From: Deltaproteobacteria bacterium
GTDB taxonomy: Bacteria; Myxococcota_A; Polyangia; GCA-2747355; JADLHG01
DNA: 64,000 nt
NCBI GenBank assembly: GCA_020848905.1
Contig: JADLHG010000042.1
Location: 124,001 to 188,000 of the forward strand
Direction of reading: 5' to 3'
Below are positions 35,295-44,468 of the stretch, piece by piece. A program made the position numbers and the translations under genes. The notes under the pieces are model-generated. The model ran no database searches. It saw only the letters and a program-made list of their open reading frames with translations, and was not told where the DNA came from. Each line of letters opens with the position of its first letter. Positions within the stretch are counted from its first letter, which is position 1.

Positions 35295-36977
35295 GTGGCC
35301 TCCCGTCTGCTCGTGCTCGCGCCCCTGCTCCTCGTCGCCGGGGTGGCCCGCGGCCAGACCCCCGAGATGGCTCCCGGCGAGATCATCGTCGGGTGGCGCG
35401 CGGGGAAGGCCCCCGCAGTCCTCGACGCCACGCAACTGCTTGGGAAAATGAGTCCCGCGTACCGGGTCCGCCAGCTGGACGCGGCCCACGAGCTCATCCG
35501 CCTCGTTGACCCGTCCCCCGACGCCACGCTGGCGGCAGTCGAGGCTCTTGGCCGGCACCCTGACGTGGCCTTCGCCCAACCGAACTACATCCGTCGGCCC
35601 TTCCTTCGCCCGAACGACCCGCACTACGCGCTGCAATGGCACCTGAAGGCCGTGGGGATGGAGCAGGCCTGGGAGCGGTCTCGCGGCGCGGTTTCCGTGG
35701 TGGTGGCGGTGGTGGACACCGGAATCCGAAGGGATCATCCGGATCTGGCCGGCCGGCTGCTGCCCGGCTACGACTTCATTGCCAACGCCACGAGCGCCGC
35801 CGACGGAGACGGCTGGGACGACGACCCGAATGATGCCGGAGACAACGCGGCCACCAGCTCCGCCTTCCACGGCACGCACGTGGCGGGGATCATCGGCGCC
35901 CTCTCCGACAACGGGATCGGCGTCGCGGGCGTCAACTGGGCCTGCAAGATCCTGCCGGTCCGGGCCCTCGGGGTGAACGAGGGCAAGGGTACCGATGCCG
36001 ACATCGCGGCTGCGATTCGCTGGGCCGCGGGCCTCTCCGTCTCGGGAGCTCCGGCGAACCCCACGCCCGCCAAGGTCATCAACCTGAGCTTCGGCGGTCC
36101 GGGCGCGAGCCAGATCCTGAGCGAGGCCATCGGCGCGGCGCACCGCGCGGGGGCGATCGTGGTGGCCGCAGCGGGGAACCAGGGGATAGACGGCGCGAAC
36201 ATCTACCCCGCCGCCGTTCCGGAGGTGATCACGGTCGGCGCCACCGACTACGCCAGCAAGCGCGCGGGCTATTCGAACTACGGCAAGGTGGTGGATCTCG
36301 TCGCGCCCGGAGGCGACCTCGGATCCAAGCTGCCGATCCAGTACCAGAACAAGGACTGGCCCGCCGGGATCCTCTCCACCATCTACTACAAGTCGAGCAA
36401 CACGTTCGACTACCACTTCTACGAGGGCACCTCGCAGGCGGCTCCGCTGGTGGCCGGCGTGGTCTCCCTCATGCTCACGGTGAACCCGTCGCTCACGCGC
36501 CAGCAGACGCTCTCCATCCTGCAGAACTCGGCCAACGGGGCGGGACGCTGCAACGAGGGGTGCGGCGCGGGCCTGCTGAACGCCGCCGGCGCCGTGCAGC
36601 AGGCCATCGATCCGAACAACCCCGGATCCGCGGTAGATCTCGAGTTCGGCGTGCAGTGCAAGGTGGATGGGCAGTGCAAGAACAAGATCTGCCGCGCTGT
36701 CGCCACGGGCGCGAAGATCTGCACGCAGTTCTGCAGCACCCAAGAGGGGTGCCCGAACGGCTCGAGCTGCGTTTCGGGGCTCTGCACGCCTCCTTACAAG
36801 CCGCCGAGCGGGACGGCCGGCACGGGCACCGCCGGCCCCGCGGGGGCGGTGATTGGAACCTGCGCCCTGCCCCCGACCACCGACGCCTCCGGGGCCGAGC
36901 CCTGGGCCGCCCCGATCCTTGGCTGGCTCCTCCTCGCGCTGCGCGGTCGGTCCCGCCGGAAGCGTAGACCCGCGTAG
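35295..36977 (+). CDS. Secreted S8 subtilisin-like protease with Cys-rich region and MYXO-CTERM-like tail
   Basis: About 560 aa. GTG 35295 puts a clean signal peptide at the N-terminus (ASRLLVLAPLLLVAGVARG); the ORF remains open back to an ATG at 35163. An inhibitor-I9-like propeptide precedes the S8 core with VVDTGIRRDHP (Asp), HGTHVAG (His) and GTSQAAP (Ser). The subtilase is followed by a Cys-rich region with six Cys in about 40 residues (KVDGQCKNKIC ... CPNGSSC). The tail has Cys, a hydrophobic helix and a basic end (SRRKRRPA), similar to MYXO-CTERM sorting signals. Likely processed and surface-attached or released as a predatory or nutritional protease. Confidence 0.9.
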   Translation: MASRLLVLAPLLLVAGVARGQTPEMAPGEIIVGWRAGKAPAVLDATQLLGKMSPAYRVRQLDAAHELIRLVDPSPDATLAAVEALGRHPDVAFAQPNYIRRPFLRPNDPHYALQWHLKAVGMEQAWERSRGAVSVVVAVVDTGIRRDHPDLAGRLLPGYDFIANATSAADGDGWDDDPNDAGDNAATSSAFHGTHVAGIIGALSDNGIGVAGVNWACKILPVRALGVNEGKGTDADIAAAIRWAAGLSVSGAPANPTPAKVINLSFGGPGASQILSEAIGAAHRAGAIVVAAAGNQGIDGANIYPAAVPEVITVGATDYASKRAGYSNYGKVVDLVAPGGDLGSKLPIQYQNKDWPAGILSTIYYKSSNTFDYHFYEGTSQAAPLVAGVVSLMLTVNPSLTRQQTLSILQNSANGAGRCNEGCGAGLLNAAGAVQQAIDPNNPGSAVDLEFGVQCKVDGQCKNKICRAVATGAKICTQFCSTQEGCPNGSSCVSGLCTPPYKPPSGTAGTGTAGPAGAVIGTCALPPTTDASGAEPWAAPILGWLLLALRGRSRRKRRPA

Positions 36978-37013
36978 GGATCTCGCCTGCTAGGCCTTCT
37001 GTACTGGGGACAG

Positions 37014-37037
37014 GTGACCCAAGCGGCGGGGTCGCCT
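37014..37037. terminator. Hairpin after the subtilase gene
   Basis: GGTGACCC and GGGTCGCC pair over 8 bp (one G-U) around an 8-nt loop, 37 bp after the stop. There is no U-tract, so it is only a possible terminator or mRNA-stabilising stem. Confidence 0.3.
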
Positions 37038-37106
37038 CGCCCTCGGGGAAAGGAATGTCGGCTCCCGCCGTAGGACGACGACGAGCGCGAACCGAGGAGG
37101 AACCGG

Positions 37107-37328
37107 GTGGAGCCTGAGACGCGGGTGTCGTTGCTTCGGCTGGGGGGGACGTTGCTGGTGGTGAACCTCATGCTCCTCGGGTGCGGACTGCTCCTCGTTC
37201 CGCACCTGGTGGGGCGCTGGAGGCGGGCGCGAAAACCACGGATCGATCCGGAACGCGCCCTCCGCGACGCCGCGCGCCACGAGGCCCTCCCGGCGAGCCC
37301 TGTCACCGCACGCGTCCCAAGTCCGTAG
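37107..37328 (+). CDS. Small membrane protein
   Basis: 73 aa from GTG 37107 preceded by GAGGAGG. One transmembrane helix (LGGTLLVVNLMLLGCGLLLVP) with a basic cytoplasmic tail (RWRRARKPRID). No family recognised. 59 bp upstream of the FabF paralogue. Confidence 0.55.
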   Translation: MEPETRVSLLRLGGTLLVVNLMLLGCGLLLVPHLVGRWRRARKPRIDPERALRDAARHEALPASPVTARVPSP

Positions 37329-37387
37329 GCCCGCCTCGACCCGGGCCGCCGAGGCGGGGTATCTTCCGACAGCGGACGATTCCAGGC

Positions 37388-38617
37388 ATGCCTCCATCCC
37401 TCCTCCCCGACCGCCGGCGCGCGGTCGTCACTGGCCTAGGTGTTGTGTCGGCGCTCGGCAGCGGTGCGAGCGCGCTCTCGCTCGCCCTGCGCGAGGCCCG
37501 GAGCGGCATCGGGCCGCTCACGCTCTTCGACCCGGCGCCTTACGGCGCTCGGGTAGCGGGTCAGGCCCCTGCCCCCGGCACGCGCTTCCTGGGTCGCACG
37601 CCGCGCAGTGCCAGTCGCGCCGACCGCTTCGCGCTGGATGCTGCGGCCGAGGCGCTCGCCGAGGCGCAGCTCCCCGAGGCCACGCTCGAGGCCTCCGCCG
37701 TGGTGCTCGGCACGGGGGCCGGAGGGGCCGAGCTCGCCGAGGGGTATCTCGCAGGCCTCCGCCTGCGCGGCGAGCGCCACACGCCCGTCTCGCAGCTCGC
37801 GCACCAGCCGCCCGCCTCGAGCACCGACCTCGTCGGGAACACCTTCGGCAGCCACGGTCCCCGTCTCTCGCTCATGACCGCCTGCTCCTCCAGCGCCACC
37901 GCAATCGGGGTCGCACTGGACTGGATCCGCGTAGGCCGCGCAGAGTGCGTGATCACCGGCGGCACGGACGCCCTCTGCGCGCTCACCTTCGGCGGGTTCA
38001 CCACGCTCCGGGCGCTTGACCCGGAGGCCTGCCGCCCCTTCCACCGCCAGCGGAGGGGTCTCACCCTCGGCGAGGGAGCAGCGATCCTGGTGCTGGAGGA
38101 GGCGGAGGCGGCGCGCAAGCGGGGCGCGCGCACCCGCGGCGAGATCGCCGGATACGGCGTGTCCGCCGACGCGCATCACCTAACCGCTCCACACCCGGAC
38201 GGGCGGGGCGCCGTTCACGCCATGCAGCGCGCGCTCGCAGACGCGGAACTGGAGGCCGCTGAGGTGGACTACGTCAACGCGCACGGTACGGGGACACCGC
38301 AGAACGACCTCGCCGAGGCGCGCGCGATCCGCGCTGTCTTCGGGGAGCTATCCTCCCGCGTCCCCGTCAGCTCCACGAAGGCCATGACGGGGCACCCCCT
38401 CGGCGCCGCGGGCGCCATCGAAGCGGTGGTGTGTCTGCTGGCTCTCGAGGAACAGCTGCTGCCCGCGACCCTGCGGCTCGACGACCCCGACCCGGCCTGC
38501 CCGCTCGATCTGGTGCCGCTCCAGCCAAGGTCCGCGTCGCTCGGCGTCGTCCTCTCCAACTCCTTCGCCTTCGGGGGGAACAACACCGCGCTCGTGCTAC
38601 GCCGCTGGCCTGCGTGA
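37388..38617 (+). CDS. FabF-type 3-oxoacyl-ACP synthase paralogue (intact active site)
   Basis: 409 aa. Catalytic residues are complete: MTACSSSATA (Cys), NAHGTGT (His), TKAMTGHPLGAAG (Lys, His). A KAS II-type condensing enzyme outside the main fab operon, so it may serve a secondary or specialised fatty-acid route. No dedicated ACP or reductase is nearby. Start ATG 37388; upstream in-frame sequence is Arg/Pro-rich. It converges with the alpha/beta hydrolase gene. Confidence 0.9.
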   Translation: MPPSLLPDRRRAVVTGLGVVSALGSGASALSLALREARSGIGPLTLFDPAPYGARVAGQAPAPGTRFLGRTPRSASRADRFALDAAAEALAEAQLPEATLEASAVVLGTGAGGAELAEGYLAGLRLRGERHTPVSQLAHQPPASSTDLVGNTFGSHGPRLSLMTACSSSATAIGVALDWIRVGRAECVITGGTDALCALTFGGFTTLRALDPEACRPFHRQRRGLTLGEGAAILVLEEAEAARKRGARTRGEIAGYGVSADAHHLTAPHPDGRGAVHAMQRALADAELEAAEVDYVNAHGTGTPQNDLAEARAIRAVFGELSSRVPVSSTKAMTGHPLGAAGAIEAVVCLLALEEQLLPATLRLDDPDPACPLDLVPLQPRSASLGVVLSNSFAFGGNNTALVLRRWPA

Positions 38618-38632
38618 CGGAGGCGCTCTGCC

Positions 38633-39565
38633 CTACCGCGCAGCGCCCCGGCAGTGCGCGACGAAATCGGTGAAGGCGGTCCGGTACTCCGGCGCGTTGG
38701 CCTCGAAGATGTCGTTATGACCCCCACGCGGAAAGAGCACGAGGCGGTGCAGCCGGTCGCCCGACCACTCGGCAAGCCGTTCCGCATGGTCCATCGGCAC
38801 CACCGCGTCGGCGCGCGTGTGCAGCACCAGCACGGGGCACTGCAGGGCCCGCAGCTTCGCGCGATGGTCGAAGTCCCTTCTCACCGCCGTTCGCAGCGCG
38901 GCGACGTCGATCCCGAGGCCCGCGTAGTCCAACCCGCGAACATCGATGCGCTGCTGCAGGTCGGCTACTCCGCTGTCCAGCACCAGCCCGAGCACTCTGC
39001 GCGAGGCCGCCTGGAAAGCCGCGTCGAGGGCGAAGGTAGAGCCCGCCGAACGGCCGAAGAGGATCACCCCCGGGACCTCCGCGCGCGACCGTCCGAGCAG
39101 GTAGCGCAGAGCCACGTTGGCCGCCTCCCGGCAGCTCGAGAAGCTCGGCGTGCCCCCGCTGCCGCCGAAACCCGGGTAGTCCACCATGAGGAGGTTCAGC
39201 CCGGCCTGGTCGGCGCGTTGCCGCCACCCGGCGAGGCCGTCGGCCACGAGCCCGCGATTGCCGTAAAGGCAGAGGAGCGTCGGCGCTCCGGGCCGCGTTT
39301 TCGACCAGTACGCCCGCACGTGGTTCCCGTCGGCGAGGCCGAGGCGCAGCTCGGTCACGCCAGGCTGTGCAGCGGGCAGCACACCGGGGGTCGGGAAGAA
39401 GTAGGCTCCTCCGATGGCGGGATGGTCGTACGGAGCTCTCACGCCACCTCGTGGCCCACGCTCGGCGCGGACCTCGGACGCCGCGCCCGCGGCCAGCAGG
39501 GCGCAGCACGCCACCCCCCACCCAGCGCGAACTCGACTTCGGGTTCCCTCGCGACGCACGGGCAC
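38633..39565 (-). CDS. Exported alpha/beta hydrolase
   Basis: 310 aa. Signal peptide ends at EVRA. Alpha/beta hydrolase fold with nucleophile elbow GRSAGS (Ser), Asp in HTRADAVVP and His in RGGHNDIFE; oxyanion-side motif LCLYGNRG. Related to the ABHD12/13-like and serine-aminopeptidase group. It acts in the periplasm or outside, probably as an esterase or lipase; substrate unknown. Confidence 0.85.
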   Translation of the reverse strand: MPVRREGTRSRVRAGWGVACCALLAAGAASEVRAERGPRGGVRAPYDHPAIGGAYFFPTPGVLPAAQPGVTELRLGLADGNHVRAYWSKTRPGAPTLLCLYGNRGLVADGLAGWRQRADQAGLNLLMVDYPGFGGSGGTPSFSSCREAANVALRYLLGRSRAEVPGVILFGRSAGSTFALDAAFQAASRRVLGLVLDSGVADLQQRIDVRGLDYAGLGIDVAALRTAVRRDFDHRAKLRALQCPVLVLHTRADAVVPMDHAERLAEWSGDRLHRLVLFPRGGHNDIFEANAPEYRTAFTDFVAHCRGAAR

Positions 39566-39582
39566 TCCTCCGAGGCCGGTAC

Positions 39583-39598
39583 AGCAGCTGCCGTGCCG
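39583..39598 (-). promoter_or_regulatory. Weak sigma-54-like site upstream of the hydrolase
   Basis: CGGCACG-N4-CTGCT on the minus strand keeps GG-N10-GC spacing with two mismatches. It ends 18 bp before the start codon; chance occurrence is possible. Confidence 0.25.
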
Positions 39599-39742
39599 TG
39601 CGGCGTCATCCAGGATCTCGCCTCATTACACCGACTCCGGGGCATCGGGCCGGGACCGGGGTTGCCGAAATCCAGCGAGGTGCTGGATGGCCCCGCCACC
39701 CCCTTTTTGCCCGGGGCTCGTCCCGCATGGTACCCATGAGCC

Positions 39743-40633
39743 ATGCAGCTCGACGAGGCGGTGGACCTGTTCCTCGTGCACCTCAAGGTCGAGCGCAACC
39801 TGAGCCCCAACACGGTGAGCGCCTACGCGAGCGACCTCGCGCAGTTCGCGCGCTTTTGCCAGGATCGCGGGCTTCGCGAGCTCGAGGCGGTGGACGGACA
39901 AGCGGTGCTGGACCACCTGATGCGGCTGTCTCGCGCCCGACGGGCGGTGCGCAGCCAAGCCCGCGGGCTCGTCGCGCTGCGCGGCTTCTTCAAGTATCTG
40001 CGCCGCGAAAAACACCTCTCGGTGGACCCTACCGCCGTCGTGGACCTGCCCAAGGTGGGCCGGAAGCTGCCCGAGGTGCTGTCGCTCGGGGACGTGGAAC
40101 GCCTCCTCGCCGCACCGGATGCAAACCAGCCCCTCGGCCTGCGCGACGCCGCAATGCTCGAAGTGCTCTACGCCACGGGCCTGCGCGTCAGCGAACTCTG
40201 CGGCTTGAAGCTTGCCGACCTGGACCTCGAGCGCGGCTGTCTCCGCACTCTCGGAAAGGGGCGTAAGCAGCGGCTCGTACCTCTCGGCGAGGCGGCGGTG
40301 CTCATCCTCCGGCGGTACCTGGTGGAGGTCCGCCCCCCCCTGGACCGCTCGCAAGACGGCCATGTCTTTCTGAGTCGCCTCGGTGGCCCCCTCACGAGGC
40401 AGGCCTTCTGGAAGTCCATCAAGGCCTACGCGTTGAAGGCGGACATCACGCAGCGCATCACACCCCACAAGCTGCGGCACTCCTTCGCCACGCACCTCCT
40501 CGAGCGGGGAGCTGACCTCCGGGCAGTCCAAGCCATGTTAGGCCACGCCGACATCTCCACCACCCAGATCTACACCCACGTGAGCCGAGCGCACCTCCTC
40601 CAGGTCTACCGGCGCCACCACCCTCGGGCCTGA
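39743..40633 (+). CDS. Tyrosine recombinase XerC/XerD
   Basis: 296 aa, normal Xer size. N-terminal SAM-like core-binding domain (FLVHLKVERNLSPNTVSAY). Catalytic residues: Arg in ATGLRVSELCGL, Lys near KGRKQRLVPL, the box HKLRHSFATHLLERG, His in LGHADISTTQIYTHV and the final Tyr in the same motif. It resolves chromosome dimers at dif with its partner. XerD is slightly favoured by length and sequence style but not certain. No attachment site or phage gene is nearby, so a housekeeping role is likely. Confidence 0.92.
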   Translation: MQLDEAVDLFLVHLKVERNLSPNTVSAYASDLAQFARFCQDRGLRELEAVDGQAVLDHLMRLSRARRAVRSQARGLVALRGFFKYLRREKHLSVDPTAVVDLPKVGRKLPEVLSLGDVERLLAAPDANQPLGLRDAAMLEVLYATGLRVSELCGLKLADLDLERGCLRTLGKGRKQRLVPLGEAAVLILRRYLVEVRPPLDRSQDGHVFLSRLGGPLTRQAFWKSIKAYALKADITQRITPHKLRHSFATHLLERGADLRAVQAMLGHADISTTQIYTHVSRAHLLQVYRRHHPRA

Positions 40634-40704
40634 CCCCTCCCAGCGGGCCCCGGCAACTACACGATCGCTGCGTTTTTCACGACTTAGGACGCCCCAAACG
40701 GCGT

Positions 40705-40733
40705 TTGACTTCGCTCCGACCGGCCAACATAAT
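40705..40733 (+). promoter_or_regulatory. Strong sigma-70 promoter of the site-2 protease/scpAB group
   Basis: TTGACT (40705-40710), 17-bp spacer, CATAAT (40728-40733): 5 of 6 at both boxes. Start of transcription near 40740, leaving a leader of about 34 nt before GTG 40774. Confidence 0.7.
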
Positions 40734-40773
40734 ACCCCGTCCCGCCCCGCCCCGGCGGTCGAGGCAAGCCCCG

Positions 40774-41445
40774 GTGTTAAACCTGTCCCTCGAGCGGATC
40801 CGCGAAGCGGTCGTCTTCCTGATCGCGCTCATCCTCTCCATCGCCGTACACGAGTTCGGCCACGCCCTCGTGGCGGACAAGCTCGGGGACCGCACGCCGC
40901 GCTACCAGGGCCGCGTCACCCTCAACCCTCTCGCGCACGCGGACCTCTTCGGCACGATCATCTTTCCCCTCGTCGGGCTGCTCATGCAGGCCCCCATTCT
41001 CTTCGGCTGGGGAAAGCCCGTCCTGGTCAACCCAGCGGCCTTCACCCGCAAGCTCCGGCAGAAGATCGGCCATCTCCTCGTCGCGGCCGCCGGCCCGGCG
41101 ATGAACGTCGTCCTCGCGCTCCTCGTCACGTTGATCTACTTCGTGGTCCTCGCCACGGGGATCGTCAAACCCTTCGGTGAGCTCGCCCGCGGGATCGAAC
41201 ACGTCATCGGGCTCAACTGGGTGCTGGTCTTCTTCAACCTCATCCCGTGCCCTCCCCTCGACGGCGGCGCGGTGCTGGCGGGCCTGCTTCCCGACCGCTA
41301 CAACCACGTCAACGAGTTCCTCCGGCAGTACGGCTTCATCATCCTCATCGGGCTCCTCGTCACCGGCCTCACCTCCATCTTCGTGCGGCCCGCGCTCTAC
41401 CTCACCACGGCGTCGATCCGCCTGGTCTACTCCCTGCTCGCCTGA
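40774..41445 (+). CDS. M50-family site-2 protease (integral-membrane metalloprotease)
   Basis: 223 aa. Zinc motif HEFGH in the first transmembrane helix and the distal [11 protein letters not shown] (Asp ligand), the S2P signature. No PDZ domain, as in the short group III S2P family. GTG 40774 is chosen because a TTG further upstream falls inside the -35 box. It cleaves transmembrane substrates; target unknown. scpA follows 4 bp after its stop. Confidence 0.9.
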   Translation: MLNLSLERIREAVVFLIALILSIAVHEFGHALVADKLGDRTPRYQGRVTLNPLAHADLFGTIIFPLVGLLMQAPILFGWGKPVLVNPAAFTRKLRQKIGHLLVAAAGPAMNVVLALLVTLIYFVVLATGIVKPFGELARGIEHVIGLNWVLVFFNLIPCPPLDGGAVLAGLLPDRYNHVNEFLRQYGFIILIGLLVTGLTSIFVRPALYLTTASIRLVYSLLA

Positions 41446-41449
41446 TCCC

Positions 41450-42247
41450 ATGAGCGATCATCCCGAGGCGGACGAGTATCAGGTAGAGCTCCCGGAGTTC
41501 GAGGGGCCGCTGGATCTCTTGCTTCACCTGGTGAAGCGCCACGAGCTCAACATCGTGGAGATCCCCATCGCCTTCATCACCGAGAAGTACCTCGAGTACC
41601 TGGACCTGATGCGGCAGCTCAACCTGGACGTCGCTGGCGAGTACCTGCTCATGGCGGCGACGCTCGCCCACCTGAAGTCGCGCGAGCTGCTGCCCCGCCA
41701 GGACGACCTAGCTCCCGAAGAGAACGAAGACCCCGACGCTCCCGATCCGAAGCACGAGCTCATCCGGCGCTTGCTCGAGTACCAACGCTACAAGGACGCC
41801 GCCGAGCAGATCTCGAATCGCCCCACCCTAGGGCGCCAGGTCTTCCCGCGGGGCGTCGCCATGGAGCCGGTGGATCCCTCGGAGCTCCCGCTGCAGGAGG
41901 TAGGGACCTTCGCCCTCATCGCGGCGCTCAACGAGGTGCTACAACGCAGCCAGGTCAAGCTGAGCTACGACGTGGTCATCGACCACATCTCCATCAGCGA
42001 CCGGATCAACTCCATCGTGGATCGGCTGGCAGTGAGCACCACGGTCCCCTTTCTCCAGTGCTTCGACCTGAAGGCCCCCGGGCCTCAACTGCGCCACGAA
42101 ATCGTCGTGACCTTCCTCGCGATCCTCGAGATGGCGAAGCTGCGCATGGTGCGCATTCTGCAGAACGCGCAGGACGGCGAGATCCTGATCGCCCGCGCCG
42201 GCGAGCTCCGGTCCGTCGAGGCCGAGGTCGAGAAGCAATACAGCTAA
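41450..42247 (+). CDS. scpA: Segregation and condensation protein ScpA
   Basis: 265 aa, usual length. N-terminal signature [28 protein letters not shown] cut into family-typical blocks, [18 protein letters not shown], and the C-terminal winged-helix segment [20 protein letters not shown]. ScpA is the kleisin that links the Smc ATPase heads; smc itself is not in the window. scpB follows directly. Confidence 0.95.
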   Translation: MSDHPEADEYQVELPEFEGPLDLLLHLVKRHELNIVEIPIAFITEKYLEYLDLMRQLNLDVAGEYLLMAATLAHLKSRELLPRQDDLAPEENEDPDAPDPKHELIRRLLEYQRYKDAAEQISNRPTLGRQVFPRGVAMEPVDPSELPLQEVGTFALIAALNEVLQRSQVKLSYDVVIDHISISDRINSIVDRLAVSTTVPFLQCFDLKAPGPQLRHEIVVTFLAILEMAKLRMVRILQNAQDGEILIARAGELRSVEAEVEKQYS

Positions 42248-42295
42248 AAGGGGTGGGGCCACCAGGCGCCGTCCGCTCGATAGAGGAAACGCATC

Positions 42296-43357
42296 ATGCA
42301 GCTCAAGTCGATCCTGGAGGCCCTGATCTTCGCCGCCGACAAGCCGATCTCGGCGCGCCAGCTCAAGGAGCTCACGGGGGCCAAGCCGGCGGAGGTTAGC
42401 GAAACCCTCGAGCACATGGTGCACGAGTTCCAGAATTCGGGGATCCAGCTCGTGGAGCTGAGCGGGGGCTACCAGTTCCGCACCCACCCCGACTGCGGCA
42501 CGTACGTGAAGCGTATGCTGGCCGGGCGGCCGGCGCGCCTCACCCGCCCGATGGTCGAGACCCTCGCCATCGTGGCCTACCGCCAGCCCATCACCCGACC
42601 CGAGATCGAGGAGATCCGCGGCGTGGACTGCGGCGGCACGATGCGCGTCCTGATGGAGCGCAATCTGGTTCGCGTGCTCGGCAAGAAGGAGGAGCCCGGC
42701 CGTCCCGTGCTCTTCGGCACCACCAAACACTTCCTCGAGTTCTTCAACTTGAAGGATCTGCGCGAGCTGCCGACGCTCAAAGAGTTCACCGAACTGTCGG
42801 AAGAGCACCAGGCGCAGTTCGACGACATGTATGGCGGCCGCTCGGCCGAGGACAAGGTCTCCGTCCCCGTCTCCGACGAGGTCGGGACCGCCGAGCCGGA
42901 ATCCCTCGCGGACGGCGTGCCCCCCGACGGGGGAGCCGAAGTCGCCCAGGCGGCGGAGGCCTTCGACGCGGCGACGCCGGGCGACGCGTTCGCGGCGACG
43001 CCCGGGGCCGAGGAGCAGCTCTCCGAGCACGCGGTCCCCGAGTGCGCGCCAGCGAACGACGGAACGAGCGAGGACCCGGCGTTTGCTGGGGCCCAGGCCG
43101 CCGTCGACAGCGCGGTGAGCGCCGTGGAGGAGCTTGCCGCGGCCTCTACAGGAGAGCCGGCCCCTCTTCAGCCCGCCCCGCCGCCCGCGCGCCCCGCCTG
43201 GTCCGAGGAGGAAGACGACGAAGCGCTCGACGCGCTGGACCGGGCCATCGCGCGTGCCGAGGAGGTCCTTGCCACCTCGCAGCCCCCCCGCGCCGCCCAG
43301 ACGCCGGCCGCTTCCGGCACCGGCCCGGACACGTCCGACCCACCGGCGGTGGACTAG
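42296..43357 (+). CDS. scpB: Segregation and condensation protein ScpB with long acidic tail
   Basis: 353 aa, whereas typical ScpB is about 180-200. The first 190 residues hold two winged helices (LEALIFAADKPIS, ETLAIVAYRQPITRPEIEEIRG, LFGTTKHFLEFFNLKDL). The remaining 160 are Ala/Pro/Glu-rich and acidic, probably disordered. ScpB dimerises and binds ScpA. The ATG follows GAGGAA. It ends 6 bp before the pseudouridine synthase. Confidence 0.94.
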   Translation: MQLKSILEALIFAADKPISARQLKELTGAKPAEVSETLEHMVHEFQNSGIQLVELSGGYQFRTHPDCGTYVKRMLAGRPARLTRPMVETLAIVAYRQPITRPEIEEIRGVDCGGTMRVLMERNLVRVLGKKEEPGRPVLFGTTKHFLEFFNLKDLRELPTLKEFTELSEEHQAQFDDMYGGRSAEDKVSVPVSDEVGTAEPESLADGVPPDGGAEVAQAAEAFDAATPGDAFAATPGAEEQLSEHAVPECAPANDGTSEDPAFAGAQAAVDSAVSAVEELAAASTGEPAPLQPAPPPARPAWSEEEDDEALDALDRAIARAEEVLATSQPPRAAQTPAASGTGPDTSDPPAVD

Positions 43358-43363
43358 TCCCCC

Positions 43364-44452
43364 ATGTCCGAAGCGCGCCTCAGACTCCAGCATTTCCTCG
43401 CCCAGGCGGGCGTGGCCTCGCGCCGCAAGGCGGAGGAGCTCATCCTCGCCGGCCGCGTCGCGGTGAACGGGAAGGCCGTGACCGAGCTCGGCACGAAGGT
43501 CGACCCGACCGCCGACCGCGTGACGGTAGACCGCGAGCGCGTCCTCCCCGAAGCGCACGCCTGGATCGTCCTCAACAAGCCCCGCGGTGTGATGTGCACC
43601 ACCCGCGACCCGGAAGGGCGAACCACGGTGATGGACCTCCTCGGCGAGACGGGGAGTCGCCTCTACCCCGTCGGGAGGCTGGACTACCTGACCGAGGGGG
43701 CACTGCTCGTCACGAACGACGGCGCTCTCGCCGAGGCGCTCATGCACCCGCGCAATCGCATCCCGCGGGTCTACCACGTCAAGGTTCACGGACTGATCTC
43801 GGTCGAGGCGCTCGAGCAGCTCCGCAAGGGGGTCCCCCTCGAGACCGGGGAGACGGTCGCCTCGGAGGTCTTCATCCTGACCACCACGGGCCAGCACAGC
43901 TGGCTGGAGATGACCATCCGGCAGGGCCTGAACCATCAGATCCACCGCATGATCGAAGCGGTGGGGACGCGCGTCCTCAAGTTGATACGCGTCGCCTTCG
44001 GCCCTCTGACCGTCGAGGGACTCCCCCCGGGCCGCTTCCGGCCCCTGGTACAGGCGGAGGTCGACGAGCTGCGGAAGGCCGTCGGGCTCAAGCGCGAGAC
44101 GGTGCGGCCTCCCGCCGCGAGCGCCGAGCGTTACCGACGTCGGCCCCAGCCCCAGGAGGGACGCGCAAGAGAAGGCGACCGTGCCGCCACGGGCCTGCGC
44201 CGCAGGGACGCGTCGCGCCAGCGGCAACCGCTCCCTCGGTCACTCACCGACGAAAAGAAGCCGCCGCAGGAACGTCCGGCGCGTCAGACCGCCGCGCGAC
44301 GGGCCGCCCCGGCCGACGCCAAGCGAGGCGCCGCTCTCCCGAAGGCCGCCGAGCGCCCTCGCTCCAAGGCGACCGCTGGACCGGGGGGCCACAAGCCGAG
44401 GAAGCCGACCGGCAAGGCGCCGCGCGCGCGCCGCCCGCCTCGCCGCGACTAA
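43364..44452 (+). CDS. RsuA/RluB-family 23S/16S rRNA pseudouridine synthase
   Basis: 362 aa. N-terminal S4 RNA-binding domain (RLQHFLAQAGVASRRKAEELI), then the RsuA/RluB catalytic domain with the catalytic Asp in VGRLDYLTEGALLVTNDG. The last 115 residues are Arg/Lys/Ala-rich, probably an RNA-binding tail. Linked to scpA-scpB, a common bacterial order. Best match is RluB-type. Confidence 0.93.
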   Translation: MSEARLRLQHFLAQAGVASRRKAEELILAGRVAVNGKAVTELGTKVDPTADRVTVDRERVLPEAHAWIVLNKPRGVMCTTRDPEGRTTVMDLLGETGSRLYPVGRLDYLTEGALLVTNDGALAEALMHPRNRIPRVYHVKVHGLISVEALEQLRKGVPLETGETVASEVFILTTTGQHSWLEMTIRQGLNHQIHRMIEAVGTRVLKLIRVAFGPLTVEGLPPGRFRPLVQAEVDELRKAVGLKRETVRPPAASAERYRRRPQPQEGRAREGDRAATGLRRRDASRQRQPLPRSLTDEKKPPQERPARQTAARRAAPADAKRGAALPKAAERPRSKATAGPGGHKPRKPTGKAPRARRPPRRD

Positions 44453-44468
44453 GTACTCCCCCCAGAGC

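Noticed and set aside
33783-36743. 986-codon frame antisense to the GH113-like and subtilase genes
   Set aside because: Both sense genes carry complete catalytic motifs; the antisense frame shows no domain.
39743-40633. Xer-type recombinase as a mark of an integrated element
   Set aside because: No flanking repeats, phage or transposase genes, or composition shift; size and sequence fit the housekeeping XerC/XerD.
40705-40773. TTG start extending the site-2 protease by 23 codons
   Set aside because: The TTG is inside the -35 box of a strong promoter, so it would not be transcribed; GTG 40774 fits.
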